Shown: positions 33,735-43,085, counted from the stretch's first letter. The stretch is 64,000 nt of DNA from CAYFQB01 sp964345225 (GCA_964345225.1 CAYFQB010000016.1:62001-126000); one strand, 5' to 3'. A program made the numbers and translations. Notes: generated from the letters alone by a model not told the origin.

Positions 33735-34430
33735 TTAGAGGTCGTATATTAAAGACAAGAGTCTTGATCTGTCATTTTGGGACATATCGAGAAATTCAAT
33801 CCCTATATCAAACTTCTTCGATACTTCATCAGTTTTCTCAATACATGAGGCCACTCTTCCCTGAAACCTGATTGTTATATTCTCGTCTGCAAGACATAGA
33901 GACATAGGATATTTCTTTTCAACAGGAATATCATAATTTGTCCCAATAAGCATACCTCCCAGGCTTATCTTCTTAACAGCATGATTCTTTAGAAAATAAA
34001 GGGTAGCCCTTTCATTACTGCGAATTTTAAATCTCAGGGCACCTGGTCTTGATTTTTCGTTTACTTTCTGTTGTTCAGGAATACCGGATAGCCTAATAAA
34101 ATCCTTCAGCATCACCAGCTTTTCAGAAGTAATATTCTTGAATTGAATACCAGCTTTTTGAAAAGGAGCCAAATCGTCTATTGAACCTGTTACATCATTG
34201 ACCGGTTTTTCCCATATAACAATGCCCGATAACAAAAAATCCCTGTCACCAATTTCCAGCCTAATAAGATGTTTGTCATCAATTCTAAGGCTTTCTTTTG
34301 TCTTTATGCATGCCCCTGTTACGCTTATGTCAGAAAGCTCGGTTTCTGTCTCATACAGTGTCCTTGCAAAGATACCCATGCCTTCAACAGGATATCTTGT
34401 ATACTGCCTTATCCCCCTATCCATATTCAT
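33735..34430 (-). CDS. Tandem PilZ-domain protein
   Basis: A 231-aa protein with two PilZ-like halves. The first (about 5-115) has R-Q-Y-T-R-Y and L-S-D-I-S-V-T-G-A-C, the D/NxSxxG-type motif. The second (about 125-231) has R-F-K-I-R-S-N-E-R-A and K-K-I-S-L-G-G-M-L, again close to the signature. Each half ends with an I-x-F-x-x-I/M strand (I-Q-F-K-N-I, I-E-F-L-D-M). There is no catalytic domain or membrane segment. It probably binds c-di-GMP or is a degenerate PilZ adaptor. It is unrelated in sequence to the small PilZ pair at 24.8-26.7 kb. It is the first gene inside the left arm of the 117-bp inverted repeat. Confidence 0.8.
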   Translation of the reverse strand: MNMDRGIRQYTRYPVEGMGIFARTLYETETELSDISVTGACIKTKESLRIDDKHLIRLEIGDRDFLLSGIVIWEKPVNDVTGSIDDLAPFQKAGIQFKNITSEKLVMLKDFIRLSGIPEQQKVNEKSRPGALRFKIRSNERATLYFLKNHAVKKISLGGMLIGTNYDIPVEKKYPMSLCLADENITIRFQGRVASCIEKTDEVSKKFDIGIEFLDMSQNDRSRLLSLIYDL

Positions 34431-34830
34431 CTTGAATATATATTATACTACAAAGCAAATTTTATTCCAATAATTTTTATCATAAAGTATTACTTTAAGT
34501 ATTCTATATAAATTCTATTATTTAAGGTTATTTATACTATTCAGTTAATTTTTCTGGTTTATTTAATTTCTCTATTTTTTCTAGTTTGTCTTTTTTCTCT
34601 TTTCGTTTACGACTATCGGCTTTATACGAAAAACTTACAACGCATTCTTTTCTTTTTATTGGCTACTTCTTACATCCTACTTCTTATTCCTTTTTCTTTG
34701 CCCCTTGCTCCTTGCACCCTGCTTTTACTGCTTTCTGCCTACTTTTTACTCCTGAGCCTGTCGAAGGATACTCCTTACTCCTCACCCCTTACTCCTTACT
34801 TTTTTTGCTTTGCTCCCTGCACTTTGCTTA
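34431..34830. repeat. AT-rich spacer and heptamer-periodic low-complexity tract
   Basis: No gene. The part from about 34660 to 34830 is built of degenerate 7-mers (CTACTTC, TTACTGC, CTTGCACC-type) and includes one GAGCCTGTCGAAGG motif (about 34746). Similar tracts occur at 6.8, 33.5, 44.1 and 55.3-55.5 kb. Confidence 0.7.
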
Positions 34831-35475
34831 TTATGTGATCAAGAATTTCTTTATATGTTCCCATATAACATCCAGCCGGTCATTGAGCAGATGATCTGAA
34901 TCTACCTCTATCAGTATCACCCTGTCAGGATACTTTGAGGCATATTCCCTGCTTTTTTCTATCGGTACTGCCTCGTCATTCTTTCCATGTATAATTAAAA
35001 CCTTTGAGAGGGGCAGAACTGGATTATTGTATCGAAGTCCATCAAGATGGAAATTATACTGTAATGGAATCTTCTCATTGAACGCATAGTGCATTACCTC
35101 AGTTGAACCTTCCTTCTTCCACTTTACAAGTATCTCTTCGCTGATGCCTAGTGAACTATAAGACAATACAGGTGCAAGGAGAAGCAGGCGTTTTACTGTA
35201 CCGAATCTATAGGCATAGTGTATACCGACAAGGGAACCCAGAGAGCTTCCAATAATTCTGACACTACCCAGATTTTTATCGAGTATGTACTGCCTTAGGC
35301 GGTTAATCATTCCGGTAACTGTCATATGCTCAAAGTCTTTTTTAGTTGGATTGAAATCAACTACATGAAACTCAACCTGCGGCAGTGATTTGAACCTTTC
35401 TTTCAAATACTGTGCTTTTGTCAAGTTAGCAGATGATGAAAAACCATGGAGAAATATTACCTTTTCCTTTGCCAT
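34831..35475 (-). CDS. YqiA-like alpha/beta hydrolase
   Basis: A 214-aa alpha/beta-hydrolase. The oxyanion-hole motif I-F-L-H-G-F-S-S-S is at about 7-15 and the nucleophile elbow G-S-S-L-G-S near 77-82 (Ser nucleophile). The acid is likely in I-I-H-G-K-N-D-E-A-V-P and the catalytic His in D-S-D-H-L-L near the end. Size and motifs suit the YqiA/RsbQ-like esterase group. The substrate is unknown. There is no signal peptide, so it acts in the cytoplasm. It is divergent from the NTPase gene at 35610. Confidence 0.82.
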   Translation of the reverse strand: MAKEKVIFLHGFSSSANLTKAQYLKERFKSLPQVEFHVVDFNPTKKDFEHMTVTGMINRLRQYILDKNLGSVRIIGSSLGSLVGIHYAYRFGTVKRLLLLAPVLSYSSLGISEEILVKWKKEGSTEVMHYAFNEKIPLQYNFHLDGLRYNNPVLPLSKVLIIHGKNDEAVPIEKSREYASKYPDRVILIEVDSDHLLNDRLDVIWEHIKKFLIT

Positions 35476-35609
35476 CTTATTCTCACGTTCTAAAAATATC
35501 TGTTTCAGAATTATTCTTTGTTCTATTATACCAGGGCTATCGCTGTCCTTAGATCTGATACCCTATTTAATAACGAATATTCTTGACATTCCAAATAAGA
35601 ATTGTTCAC

Positions 35610-36155
35610 ATGAATATTATGAAGAAAAATATTTTCCTTACAGGTGCCCCTTCATCTGGAAAAACCACTGTCATCAAGAAAGTGATTAAAGGCCTGAATT
35701 TTCCTGCCAATGGATTTATTACAGAAGAAGAGAGAATAGGCGGGAAAAGGGCTGGGTTTTTAATGAAAACCCTTGATGGCAGAACCGGCTACCTTGCTCA
35801 TAAGGATATAAAATCTGATTTTCATATCAGGAGATACAGCGTTAGTATTGTGGATATCGAAACAATTGCTGTCCCTTCAATCAATCCTGTCAACAGGAAT
35901 ATAATAATACTCGATGAAATAGGCAAGATGGAATGTTTCTCTGAAGTTTTCAAACAGGCCGCAGTCATTGCCCTTGATTCTCCAAATATTGTAGTAGGCA
36001 CAATTACCTTTGGTGGTGATGAGTTTATCCTGTCGGTAAAGAACAGGGATGATATAGAGATAACCGAGGTTACACCGGATAACAGGGATTTACTGCCGGA
36101 TTTAATCTTAAGAAAAATTTCGGATATCTTTAAGCTTCAGGCTGATTTCAAATAG
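35610..36155 (+). CDS. NTPase, THEP1-like
   Basis: A P-loop protein of about 181 aa. The Walker A G-A-P-S-S-G-K-T-T lies near the N-terminus and the Walker B I-I-I-L-D-E-I-G-K-M-E near the middle, the pattern of the THEP1/NTPase_1 family of nucleoside-triphosphatases. A late V-G-T-I-T-F-G-G-D is also family-like. The physiological role of the family is unclear. Starts considered are ATG 35610, ATG 35619 and an upstream TTG at 35583. I chose 35610, but 35619 leaves the usual short stretch before Walker A. It converges on the M28 peptidase gene 37 bases later. Confidence 0.8.
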   Translation: MNIMKKNIFLTGAPSSGKTTVIKKVIKGLNFPANGFITEEERIGGKRAGFLMKTLDGRTGYLAHKDIKSDFHIRRYSVSIVDIETIAVPSINPVNRNIIILDEIGKMECFSEVFKQAAVIALDSPNIVVGTITFGGDEFILSVKNRDDIEITEVTPDNRDLLPDLILRKISDIFKLQADFK

Positions 36156-36192
36156 AGATTTTACACTTAGTATGATATCGGAGCCCCGATGG

Positions 36193-37062
36193 TCATATCT
36201 GCTCAATTGTCTTGTAAATACCAAGAACAAGTTCAGCCGTTTTTTCATAATCTAGGGTTTCGGATGTATCACCCAGGTTGTGGTAATTAGGATTCCTGTA
36301 AAAGGCTGTATCAGTTATCATAAAGGCAGGATAATCAAAATGCCAGAATGAAAGATGGTCTGAAAAATCTATCCCTGGAATAATAGAGACTGAATTAAGT
36401 GATTCACAAGGCATCGAAGAGCAATTCTTGAAAATCTTCTTGAATCTCCTGGTGAATGATCCTGATCTTAAATTTCCGACAAAGGCTATATAATTGCCTA
36501 CATTCGGGTAGATCCATCTGAATATGGGCAATGGGTAAAACTGCGACCCTTTCTTATCGCTATAATAGCCTATCATTTCAAGAGAAACCATACCTTTAAC
36601 TTTAATTCCCTTATTGTAAAGACTCTCTGCAAATACGTAGCTCCCCATATTCCTAGTTCTGAAAAAAGGAGGCTCTTCAAGTGCAAAAGCAACAAAATTG
36701 ACATTGTGAAATGCAGGATTTTCATTAACAAGCCTTGCCAGTTCAAGCATACCTGCGATACCACTCGCGTTGTCGTCTGCACCTGGGGTCCCTGTCACTG
36801 TATCATAATGGGCACCAATTACAATTATCTCATCTGATTTGCCTGTACCTTTAATCTCTGTGAATATATTATGATACGTATTTCCTTCAACTTCGAATGA
36901 TTGTCTTTTCGCGTTACAACCGTAAGAAATAAACTGCTTGTTTATAAAGCTTGCTGACCTTTCGAGTTTTTCAATCTCAGCATAGCTTCTTGAGCCTATA
37001 TCCTGAGAAAGTACCTTTACAGTATTGATCAGATTTTTCTTTATCTCTTCAGTTTTAACTAT
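36193..37062 (-). CDS. M28-family zinc aminopeptidase lacking a canonical start codon
   Basis: The complete domain is 289 aa, from codon ATA at 37062. The N-terminal part (E-I-K-K-N-L, G-S-R-S-Y, then I-V-I-G-A-H-Y-D-T) continues in frame into G-A-D-D-N-A-S-G, A-L-E-E-P-P and the final H-N-L-G-D-T. The zinc ligands are therefore H in A-H-Y-D, D in A-D-D-N, the E of L-E-E and the last H. No ATG, GTG or TTG exists between the stop at 37063-37065 and a GTG at 36798. That GTG lies after the first zinc-ligand His and would give a broken enzyme. The ATA overlaps the folP stop by 8 bases, exactly where a coupled ATG would be expected, so an ATG-to-ATA change or a true AUA start is likely. No signal peptide is visible. 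Confidence 0.75.
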   Translation of the reverse strand: MVKTEEIKKNLINTVKVLSQDIGSRSYAEIEKLERSASFINKQFISYGCNAKRQSFEVEGNTYHNIFTEIKGTGKSDEIIVIGAHYDTVTGTPGADDNASGIAGMLELARLVNENPAFHNVNFVAFALEEPPFFRTRNMGSYVFAESLYNKGIKVKGMVSLEMIGYYSDKKGSQFYPLPIFRWIYPNVGNYIAFVGNLRSGSFTRRFKKIFKNCSSMPCESLNSVSIIPGIDFSDHLSFWHFDYPAFMITDTAFYRNPNYHNLGDTSETLDYEKTAELVLGIYKTIEQI

Positions 37063-37924
37063 CTACCCTCTCTCTTTTTATGGCGTCTGCAACTTTTACA
37101 ACCCGTGACATCTCACTGACATCGTGAACCCTGATGATATTTGCGCCATTTATTATGGAAATCGCAACTGTTGCAGCAGTACCTTCAAGCCTTTCGCTTA
37201 CAGGTGCACCGTCAAGAATCCTGCCAATAAATGCCTTTCTTGAAGTTCCTATAAGAATCGGTTTTTCGAGGGATGTAAATTCCCGCAGATTGTTTATTAT
37301 CTCAAGGTTATGATCAAAGCTCTTCCCAAATCCTATCCCGGGGTCAATAATAATCATGTCTTCAGAAATACCAAATTTATTAGCAAGCGTGAAGTTTACT
37401 CTGAAATAATCCATAATCTCAGGTATCAGGTTCTCATAGACAGGATTTTCCTGCATATTTTTAGGAGAACCCTTGATATGCATTACAACAACCGGTATTT
37501 TATATCTGGAGACAACCCCCGGCATATCAGGGTCGAATCTCATCCCACTTATATCATTGACTATAGATGCGCCTGCATCAATTGCCCTTAATGCAACTTC
37601 AGACTTATATGTGTCAATGGAGATTGGGATATTTATTTTAGCTGACAGGGCTTCGATTAACGGAATTGTGCGCTGTAGTTCTTCTCTAATAGAAACAGGA
37701 TCAGAGCCTGGTCTTGTTGATTCGCCTCCAATATCAATAATATCAGCGCCCTCATCCACCATCCTGAGCGCACGGTCAATTGCACTGGGTTTGCTGAAAT
37801 AAAGCCCCCCGTCTGAAAAGGAATCCGGTGTAACATTCAGGATTCCCATTATATAAGTCTTCCTGGAAAAGTCTAAACAGAAGTTTTTCCAGACAAGTCT
37901 CAATAGACAAGCCTCATGTCTCAA
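37055..37924 (-). CDS. folP: Dihydropteroate synthase
   Basis: A 289-aa TIM-barrel enzyme that joins p-aminobenzoate to the pterin diphosphate in folate synthesis. Both pterin-binding signatures are clear: I-M-G-I-L-N-V-T-P-D-S-F-S-D-G-G at about 25-40 and I-D-I-G-G-E-S-T-R-P-G near 62-72. The late K-P-I-L-I-G-T-S-R-K and R-V-H-D-V loops follow. The first 20 residues are weakly conserved, so the start could be internal. It overlaps the end of ftsH by 11 bases and the M28 peptidase frame by 8 bases. ftsH-folP coupling is seen in many bacteria. Confidence 0.96.
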   Translation of the reverse strand: MRHEACLLRLVWKNFCLDFSRKTYIMGILNVTPDSFSDGGLYFSKPSAIDRALRMVDEGADIIDIGGESTRPGSDPVSIREELQRTIPLIEALSAKINIPISIDTYKSEVALRAIDAGASIVNDISGMRFDPDMPGVVSRYKIPVVVMHIKGSPKNMQENPVYENLIPEIMDYFRVNFTLANKFGISEDMIIIDPGIGFGKSFDHNLEIINNLREFTSLEKPILIGTSRKAFIGRILDGAPVSERLEGTAATVAISIINGANIIRVHDVSEMSRVVKVADAIKRERVDS

Positions 37925-39722
37925 AAACTTTCTGTTCTTCGAGCTCCTTGATCAGCTGATCTATTTCCTGGCCATCTATTGTCTCTTTTTCAAGGAGGGT
38001 GCGTGCAAATTTATCCAAAAGTTCACGTTTTTGTTCGAGAAGAGCCTTTGCAGAATCATATGCTCCAGAAACAATTTTTTTGACCTCTTCGTCTATCTCA
38101 ACGGCGGTTTTTTCACTATAATCCTTATGTTTTGCAATCTCCCTGCCAAGGAAAATCTGTTCATCTTTCTTACCGAATGTTAGGGGCCCGAGCTTCTCAC
38201 TCATTCCCCATTCAGTGACCATCTTCCTTGCAAGATCTGTGGCACGTTCAAGGTCGTTACCGGCTCCGGTTGTCATGTGCTTAAGTGCTATTTCTTCTGC
38301 AGCCCTTCCACCCATAAGTACCTGAAGTGTCTTCGTAAGGTAGCTTTTAGAATAAGTGTATCTATCGTCTATCGGTAGCTGTTGAGTTACCCCTAGCGCC
38401 CTGCCCCTTGGTATTATGCTTACTTTGTGAATTGGATCAGTACCCGGAGTAAATTTTGCAACCAGTGTATGGCCTGCTTCATGATAAGCAGTATTTGTCT
38501 TCTCCTCTTCACTGATTATCATGCTTTTTCTCTCGACACCCATTAAGACCTTATCTTTTGCTTCTTCGAAATCAGTTTTCTCAACCTTTGTCTTTGATTT
38601 TCTTGCAGCAAGGAGTGCAGCTTCATTTACAAGGTTTGCAAGGTCAGCGCCTGAAAAACCCGGTGTTCCTCTTGCAATTTCTTCCAGGTTTATATTATCG
38701 TCCAGGGGTATTTCTCTTGTATGTACCTTCAGTATAGCAAGTCTGCCTTTAACATCCGGTTGTGGCACCACTACCTGCCTGTCGAACCTGCCAGGTCTTA
38801 AAAGCGCTGGGTCAAGCACATCAGGCCTGTTAGTAGCTGCAATGATAATTATTCCAACATTTCCTTCAAAACCATCCATTTCAACAAGAAGCTGGTTTAG
38901 GGTCTGCTCGCGTTCATCATGACCTCCTCCAAGTCCTGCACCTCTGTGCCTTCCTACAGCGTCTATCTCGTCAATAAAAATTATACATGGAGCGTTCTTC
39001 TTTGCCTGGTCAAATAGATCTCTTACTCTTGAAGCACCTACCCCGACAAACATCTCTACGAAATCTGAACCGCTTATACTGAAAAAAGGCACCCCAGCTT
39101 CACCTGCAATAGCCCTTGCAAGTAATGTTTTACCAGTACCCGGTGCACCAACAATAATCACACCTTTTGGAATTTTCCCTCCCAGTCTCTGAAATTTCTG
39201 GGGGTCTTTAAGAAAGTCTATAATCTCCTGTACCTCTGCCTTTGACTCATCTATACCCGCAACATCAGCAAACGTTATCTTAACGGATTTTTCTGAAACA
39301 AGCCTAGCTTTAGATTTTCCAAATGATAATGCCTTGTTGCCACCGCTCTGCATCTGGCGCATAAAAAATATCCAGATTACCGCAATAAAGATGATCGGCC
39401 CCCATGTAAAAAAGAAATTCATATACCATGGATTCTGATCTGGCGGCTTTACAGTGATCTTTACATTTTTTGAACGCATGAGGTTAACGAGTTCAGGGTA
39501 TTCAGGGGAATAAGATTTAAATTTTACCCCGTCCTTTAATCGGCCGGTAATACTGTATTCTTTCATGGTAACTTCTTCAATTTTTCCTGCTTCAAGCAGC
39601 CCCATGAATTCAGAAAAATTTAACTCCTCCTGGACCTTTTGAGGAGCATTTAGAAGGTTAAATAGCAGTATTATCAGCAAACCAACCAGCAGCCATATAA
39701 AAAGATTCTTATATATACTCAA
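37914..39722 (-). CDS. ftsH: ATP-dependent membrane zinc protease FtsH
   Basis: A 602-aa inner-membrane AAA+ protease. A membrane helix at about 7-26, a periplasmic domain to about 100 and a second helix at 103-125 precede the AAA domain. Walker A (G-A-P-G-T-G-K-T), Walker B (I-I-F-I-D-E-I-D) and the second region of homology (A-T-N-R-P-D-V-L-D-P-A-L-L-R-P-G-R-F) are all intact. The zinc motif H-E-A-G-H is near residue 413, and the C-terminal helical region is complete. It degrades misassembled membrane proteins and short-lived regulators. Upstream is a 120-bp gap to rph; downstream it overlaps folP by 11 bases. Confidence 0.98.
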   Translation of the reverse strand: MSIYKNLFIWLLVGLLIILLFNLLNAPQKVQEELNFSEFMGLLEAGKIEEVTMKEYSITGRLKDGVKFKSYSPEYPELVNLMRSKNVKITVKPPDQNPWYMNFFFTWGPIIFIAVIWIFFMRQMQSGGNKALSFGKSKARLVSEKSVKITFADVAGIDESKAEVQEIIDFLKDPQKFQRLGGKIPKGVIIVGAPGTGKTLLARAIAGEAGVPFFSISGSDFVEMFVGVGASRVRDLFDQAKKNAPCIIFIDEIDAVGRHRGAGLGGGHDEREQTLNQLLVEMDGFEGNVGIIIIAATNRPDVLDPALLRPGRFDRQVVVPQPDVKGRLAILKVHTREIPLDDNINLEEIARGTPGFSGADLANLVNEAALLAARKSKTKVEKTDFEEAKDKVLMGVERKSMIISEEEKTNTAYHEAGHTLVAKFTPGTDPIHKVSIIPRGRALGVTQQLPIDDRYTYSKSYLTKTLQVLMGGRAAEEIALKHMTTGAGNDLERATDLARKMVTEWGMSEKLGPLTFGKKDEQIFLGREIAKHKDYSEKTAVEIDEEVKKIVSGAYDSAKALLEQKRELLDKFARTLLEKETIDGQEIDQLIKELEEQKVFET

Positions 39723-39842
39723 TATTTACCTCCATAACTATGATTTATTTTACCATAAACAATAGTTTATTTAAATTAATGTTAGTTATCCGATAAAGGC
39801 ATGATAACTAAATAAATTTGAGCCATTTTGAGCTTGAAGGTA

Positions 39843-40580
39843 TTAGATTTTTATTGAATCAGGTAAGTCCTGGAGCAGTTGCCTCTGTAATGAAATCAAC
39901 TTGTCGATACCTTTTTTTGCGAGTTCTATCATCTCATCCAGTTTCTTTACGGAGAAAGGATTGCTTTCGGCTGTTCCCTGGATTTCAACAAGTTTTCCGT
40001 CTCCAGTCATTACAACATTCATATCAACATCAGCTGAAAAATCTTCCTCATAGCACAAGTCAATTAAGGCCTCATCCTTAACTATCCCTACGCTTATAGC
40101 AGCAAGATAGTCCTTGATTGGATTTTTTTCTATAAATCCACTTTCTATTGCATATCTACAGGCATCAGCAAGGCTTATAAATGCACCGGTTATCGCTGCA
40201 GTTCTTGTCCCACCGTCTGCCTGAATAACATCGCAATCCATCCAGAAAGTCCTTTGTCCAATTAAATCAAGATCAACAACAGATCTCAAGGCCCTTCCGA
40301 TAATTCTCTGTATCTCATGGGTTCTTCCGCTGATTCTTCCAAATGTTGATTCCCTTAGAGTTCTTGTTGGCGTTGCCCTTGGTAGCATTGAATACTCTGC
40401 AGTTATCCATCCTCTGTTCTGATCTTTAAGAAAGACAGGCACTTTGTCCTCAATCGATGCGTTACAGATAACCTTTGTCCTTCCTAGCTCAATAAGCACA
40501 GAACCCTCGGCAGCTTTAACAAAATGCCTTGTAATCTTTATGTCCCTTATCTCATTATTTTTACGGCCATCCGGTCTCAT
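39843..40580 (-). CDS. rph: Ribonuclease PH
   Basis: A 245-aa phosphorolytic 3'-5' exoribonuclease that trims tRNA precursors. M-R-P-D-G-R-K-N-N-E at the N-terminus, T-K-V-I-C-N-A-S, G-W-I-T-A-E-Y-S-M-L-P-R-A and the D-x-I-Q-A-D-G-G-T-R-T-A-A-I-T-G-A loop are hallmark RNase PH motifs. The length is standard. It starts 3 bases after the murI stop and so is coupled to it. Confidence 0.97.
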   Translation of the reverse strand: MRPDGRKNNEIRDIKITRHFVKAAEGSVLIELGRTKVICNASIEDKVPVFLKDQNRGWITAEYSMLPRATPTRTLRESTFGRISGRTHEIQRIIGRALRSVVDLDLIGQRTFWMDCDVIQADGGTRTAAITGAFISLADACRYAIESGFIEKNPIKDYLAAISVGIVKDEALIDLCYEEDFSADVDMNVVMTGDGKLVEIQGTAESNPFSVKKLDEMIELAKKGIDKLISLQRQLLQDLPDSIKI

Positions 40581-40583
40581 GTA

Positions 40584-41399
40584 TCATGCCTTTGTATCGA
40601 GTTCTATTTTAAGTATATTGTCTATTTTTTCTCCTAAAAATTTTTCACCTACTTCTACGAATCTCTCAGGAGAATCAGTCACATAGAATTCTCGGACTGC
40701 ATTACCTGCATCTGTTTTCATCAGAGAGGAAACTCCAAGAATATTCCTTATCTCTTCTGCAGTCTCTATTGCAGAATCAATAAGTTTAACCTTTTTCCCC
40801 ATAACTTTCAAAATAGTTTTTTTCAGAAGAGGATAATGAGTACAGCCGAGTACAAGTGTATCTATGCCTTTGTTAGCAATCTTTTCCAGATATCTTTCAG
40901 CAATGCTTTCAGCTATACTGTCATCTGTCCACCCTTCCTCAACAAGAGGCACAAAAAGAGGACAGGGCAGGCTGAATATTTCTATATCACTGTCAAAAGT
41001 TTTTATGGCTTTAGTGTAGGAATTGCTCTTTATTGTAGCATCAGTGCCTATTACACCTACTTTTTTAAATTTAGTGCAGGATACAGCAGCTTTTGCACCA
41101 GGTTCTATCACTCCTATAACAGGTATTGAAGTAGTTTTTTGTATTGACTCAAGACTGACAGCAGATGCGGTATTGCAGGCTACTACAAGTATTTTAATAT
41201 TTTTTGAAAAGAGAAATCTGGCATTTTCAAAAGAGTACCTTGTAACTGTTTCAGGAGATCTTATTCCATAAGGGACTCTTGCTGTATCTCCGAGATAAAT
41301 TGTACTTTCTTTTGGTAGTACGCGTAATATTTCTTTTAATACTGTAAGGCCGCCGATACCTGAGTCGAATATGCCGATTGGTTTTTCCTTTTCACTCAT
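40584..41399 (-). CDS. murI: Glutamate racemase
   Basis: A 271-aa cofactor-independent racemase supplying D-glutamate for peptidoglycan. G-I-F-D-S-G-I-G-G-L-T-V opens the protein. The two catalytic cysteines lie in V-A-C-N-T-A-S-A near 74 and L-G-C-T-H-Y-P-L near 188. It sits between gerMN (18 bases upstream) and rph (3 bases downstream), an order also known from Firmicutes, where gerM is next to rph. Confidence 0.97.
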   Translation of the reverse strand: MSEKEKPIGIFDSGIGGLTVLKEILRVLPKESTIYLGDTARVPYGIRSPETVTRYSFENARFLFSKNIKILVVACNTASAVSLESIQKTTSIPVIGVIEPGAKAAVSCTKFKKVGVIGTDATIKSNSYTKAIKTFDSDIEIFSLPCPLFVPLVEEGWTDDSIAESIAERYLEKIANKGIDTLVLGCTHYPLLKKTILKVMGKKVKLIDSAIETAEEIRNILGVSSLMKTDAGNAVREFYVTDSPERFVEVGEKFLGEKIDNILKIELDTKA

Positions 41400-41416
41400 T
41401 TTAAATTTTATTATCT

Positions 41417-41983
41417 CTAATATGCCTGTTTGAAACTAATCTTCTGTAATGGATATTTCAAATAAAAATGACCGCCTAGAGTTTCTATCTCCTTCCCTTC
41501 TATTAATATTTTAAAACTATACGATTGCTGCAGATTTGAAATAAGACTCTCATAAAAACCTTTCAGGATCAGATATTCTGAAAGTGCATCACCCTGAAAG
41601 TTTCTCCGTAATTCATCTGAAAGGTCTATATATAAAATATTGTCATAACCTCTGTAGAGGCCTAGTAGTTTAACATTTTCAGGTATATGTGACATTTTTC
41701 CATTTTCAGGACCTTTAAAATACTCCTCAATAACTGTTTCTGCTATCGATATCTGTTTTATTCTTCTGGGCAGTCTTTTTTCAATCATCTGCAGATGGTT
41801 GCCTACAGGATAGTAGACCCTTATAGAAAAGCTGTTTTCTCCCTCCTGGTTTTCGTTCAGGACAGGCTTTTCAGTAACGGTCTTTTCAGGCACGGTAAAT
41901 TTACGTAAAAACAGATAGCTGACTCCAGCGGTAATCACAAACAATAATATAATAAGTATGACCCATATTGTTTTAGTTTTCAT
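41417..41983 (-). CDS. GerMN-domain protein
   Basis: A 188-aa protein with an N-terminal membrane anchor (about 4-27) and a GerMN domain (about 50-175). Marker stretches are I-R-V-Y-Y-P-V-G, I-A-E-T-V-I-E-E-Y-F-K-G-P, I-D-L-S-D-E-L-R-R-N and the final L-G-G-H-F. GerMN domains are thought to act in the periplasm on or near the cell wall. The gene overlaps the upstream amidase gene by 11 bases, so a shared function in wall metabolism is a fair inference. Spore formation is not implied. Confidence 0.85.
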   Translation of the reverse strand: MKTKTIWVILIILLFVITAGVSYLFLRKFTVPEKTVTEKPVLNENQEGENSFSIRVYYPVGNHLQMIEKRLPRRIKQISIAETVIEEYFKGPENGKMSHIPENVKLLGLYRGYDNILYIDLSDELRRNFQGDALSEYLILKGFYESLISNLQQSYSFKILIEGKEIETLGGHFYLKYPLQKISFKQAY

Positions 41984-42998
41984 ATGCTGTTATCCCGTTT
42001 AAGATTGCATTCACAAATTTTTCGCGCATTTTTTTGTCATAGGAAGTAAACTTTACAGAAGGATATTCTATCAAAATTGCAGGGGCATCTATGGAATTCA
42101 GTATTGGCAAAGGTAACTCTCTCATAACGACATTCATATTGAATTCACTTTTTATGGATTCCCTGATGTTATTGGAAAATTCTCTGCTTTTGTCAATATA
42201 TCTGTTCTGCCTCAGGGACAGGCTGTAGAGTTTAACAGCCACATCAATATTCATATCATTAATCGTCGAAATATAAATTACAAACCTGTTAGATAAAGAT
42301 GAATGAATGCTTATGTGCACATCGGGATTCTTACTGTTCGATAATTTTATTCTTTCAAGTATGTTGACAGGGTGGTCTGCCTCTCTCGTAAAAAATACCT
42401 TTTTCCCCATTCTTGAAAGTGCCTTGCTTAATTCAACTGCCAGTTTCAGGTTAACATTTTTTTCTTTTGCATACTTTGAAACTATCCCGAAATCGTAGCC
42501 TCCGTGGCCTGGATCTAATACCAATACTTTAACACCGCCTGTTTTCTCTATAAACTGATCGGTTTCCTGTTTAATTACCCATTCCTTCTGATATTCAGTC
42601 ACCTGCAATGAATCACTTTCTGAATTACGTGTTGCTTCCTTCACAATTTTTTGCCCTGATATCAGATCTATAACGATCCGGTCAGGTGCAGATAATTTAT
42701 ATACCTTTACATTAATAACGTCTTTTAATTTTATTGATAAGAAGCGATCTCTCTGAAATATCTCAAAAATGAAATCCTTCTGCTTTTTAAGTTCAAATTG
42801 GGAGGGAAATTCTATTTTAATAGCAGACAAAGTGGCTACAGTATTTGCATTTTTAATGAAATCTTTATCAGATTCAAGGACTATTCTTATCTTATCATCC
42901 TGCTGATTGAACCTCAGTAATAAATCGGTGTTTTCCTGTGCATGCAGGGATGCCAATGAAAGAAAAAATATTGAGTATAATATAATCACCTTTTTCAT
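41973..42998 (-). CDS. N-acetylmuramoyl-L-alanine amidase (AmiC-type)
   Basis: An exported protein of about 341 aa. A signal peptide at the start (I-I-L-Y-S-I-F-F-L-S-L-A ending L-H-A) is followed by an AMIN-like domain (about 25-120) and an Amidase_3 domain (about 160-340). The zinc site is recognisable: H in D-P-G-H-G-G, E in K-E-K-N-V-N-L-K and H in H-I-S-I-H-S-S. The catalytic Glu is in I-L-I-E-Y. Two family motifs are altered: the usual H-A-N is H-S-S, and E-x-G-F-x-S-N is E-Y-P-S-V, so it is a divergent member. I start at ATG 42998, directly before the signal peptide; in-frame ATGs up to 43037 are alternatives. It overlaps gerMN by 11 bases. Confidence 0.83.
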   Translation of the reverse strand: MKKVIILYSIFFLSLASLHAQENTDLLLRFNQQDDKIRIVLESDKDFIKNANTVATLSAIKIEFPSQFELKKQKDFIFEIFQRDRFLSIKLKDVINVKVYKLSAPDRIVIDLISGQKIVKEATRNSESDSLQVTEYQKEWVIKQETDQFIEKTGGVKVLVLDPGHGGYDFGIVSKYAKEKNVNLKLAVELSKALSRMGKKVFFTREADHPVNILERIKLSNSKNPDVHISIHSSLSNRFVIYISTINDMNIDVAVKLYSLSLRQNRYIDKSREFSNNIRESIKSEFNMNVVMRELPLPILNSIDAPAILIEYPSVKFTSYDKKMREKFVNAILNGITAYEN

Positions 42999-43085
42999 GA
43001 CATTATACATTTTCCACATATGAGGCATGTTTTGCAATATTATAGCAAGTTACATGCAAACGACAATCGATGTTGAAAGAAGAGA

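Noticed and set aside
36193..36798. M28 peptidase starting at GTG 36798
   Set aside because: This would remove the first zinc-ligand histidine and a clearly conserved in-frame N-terminal region of 88 codons.
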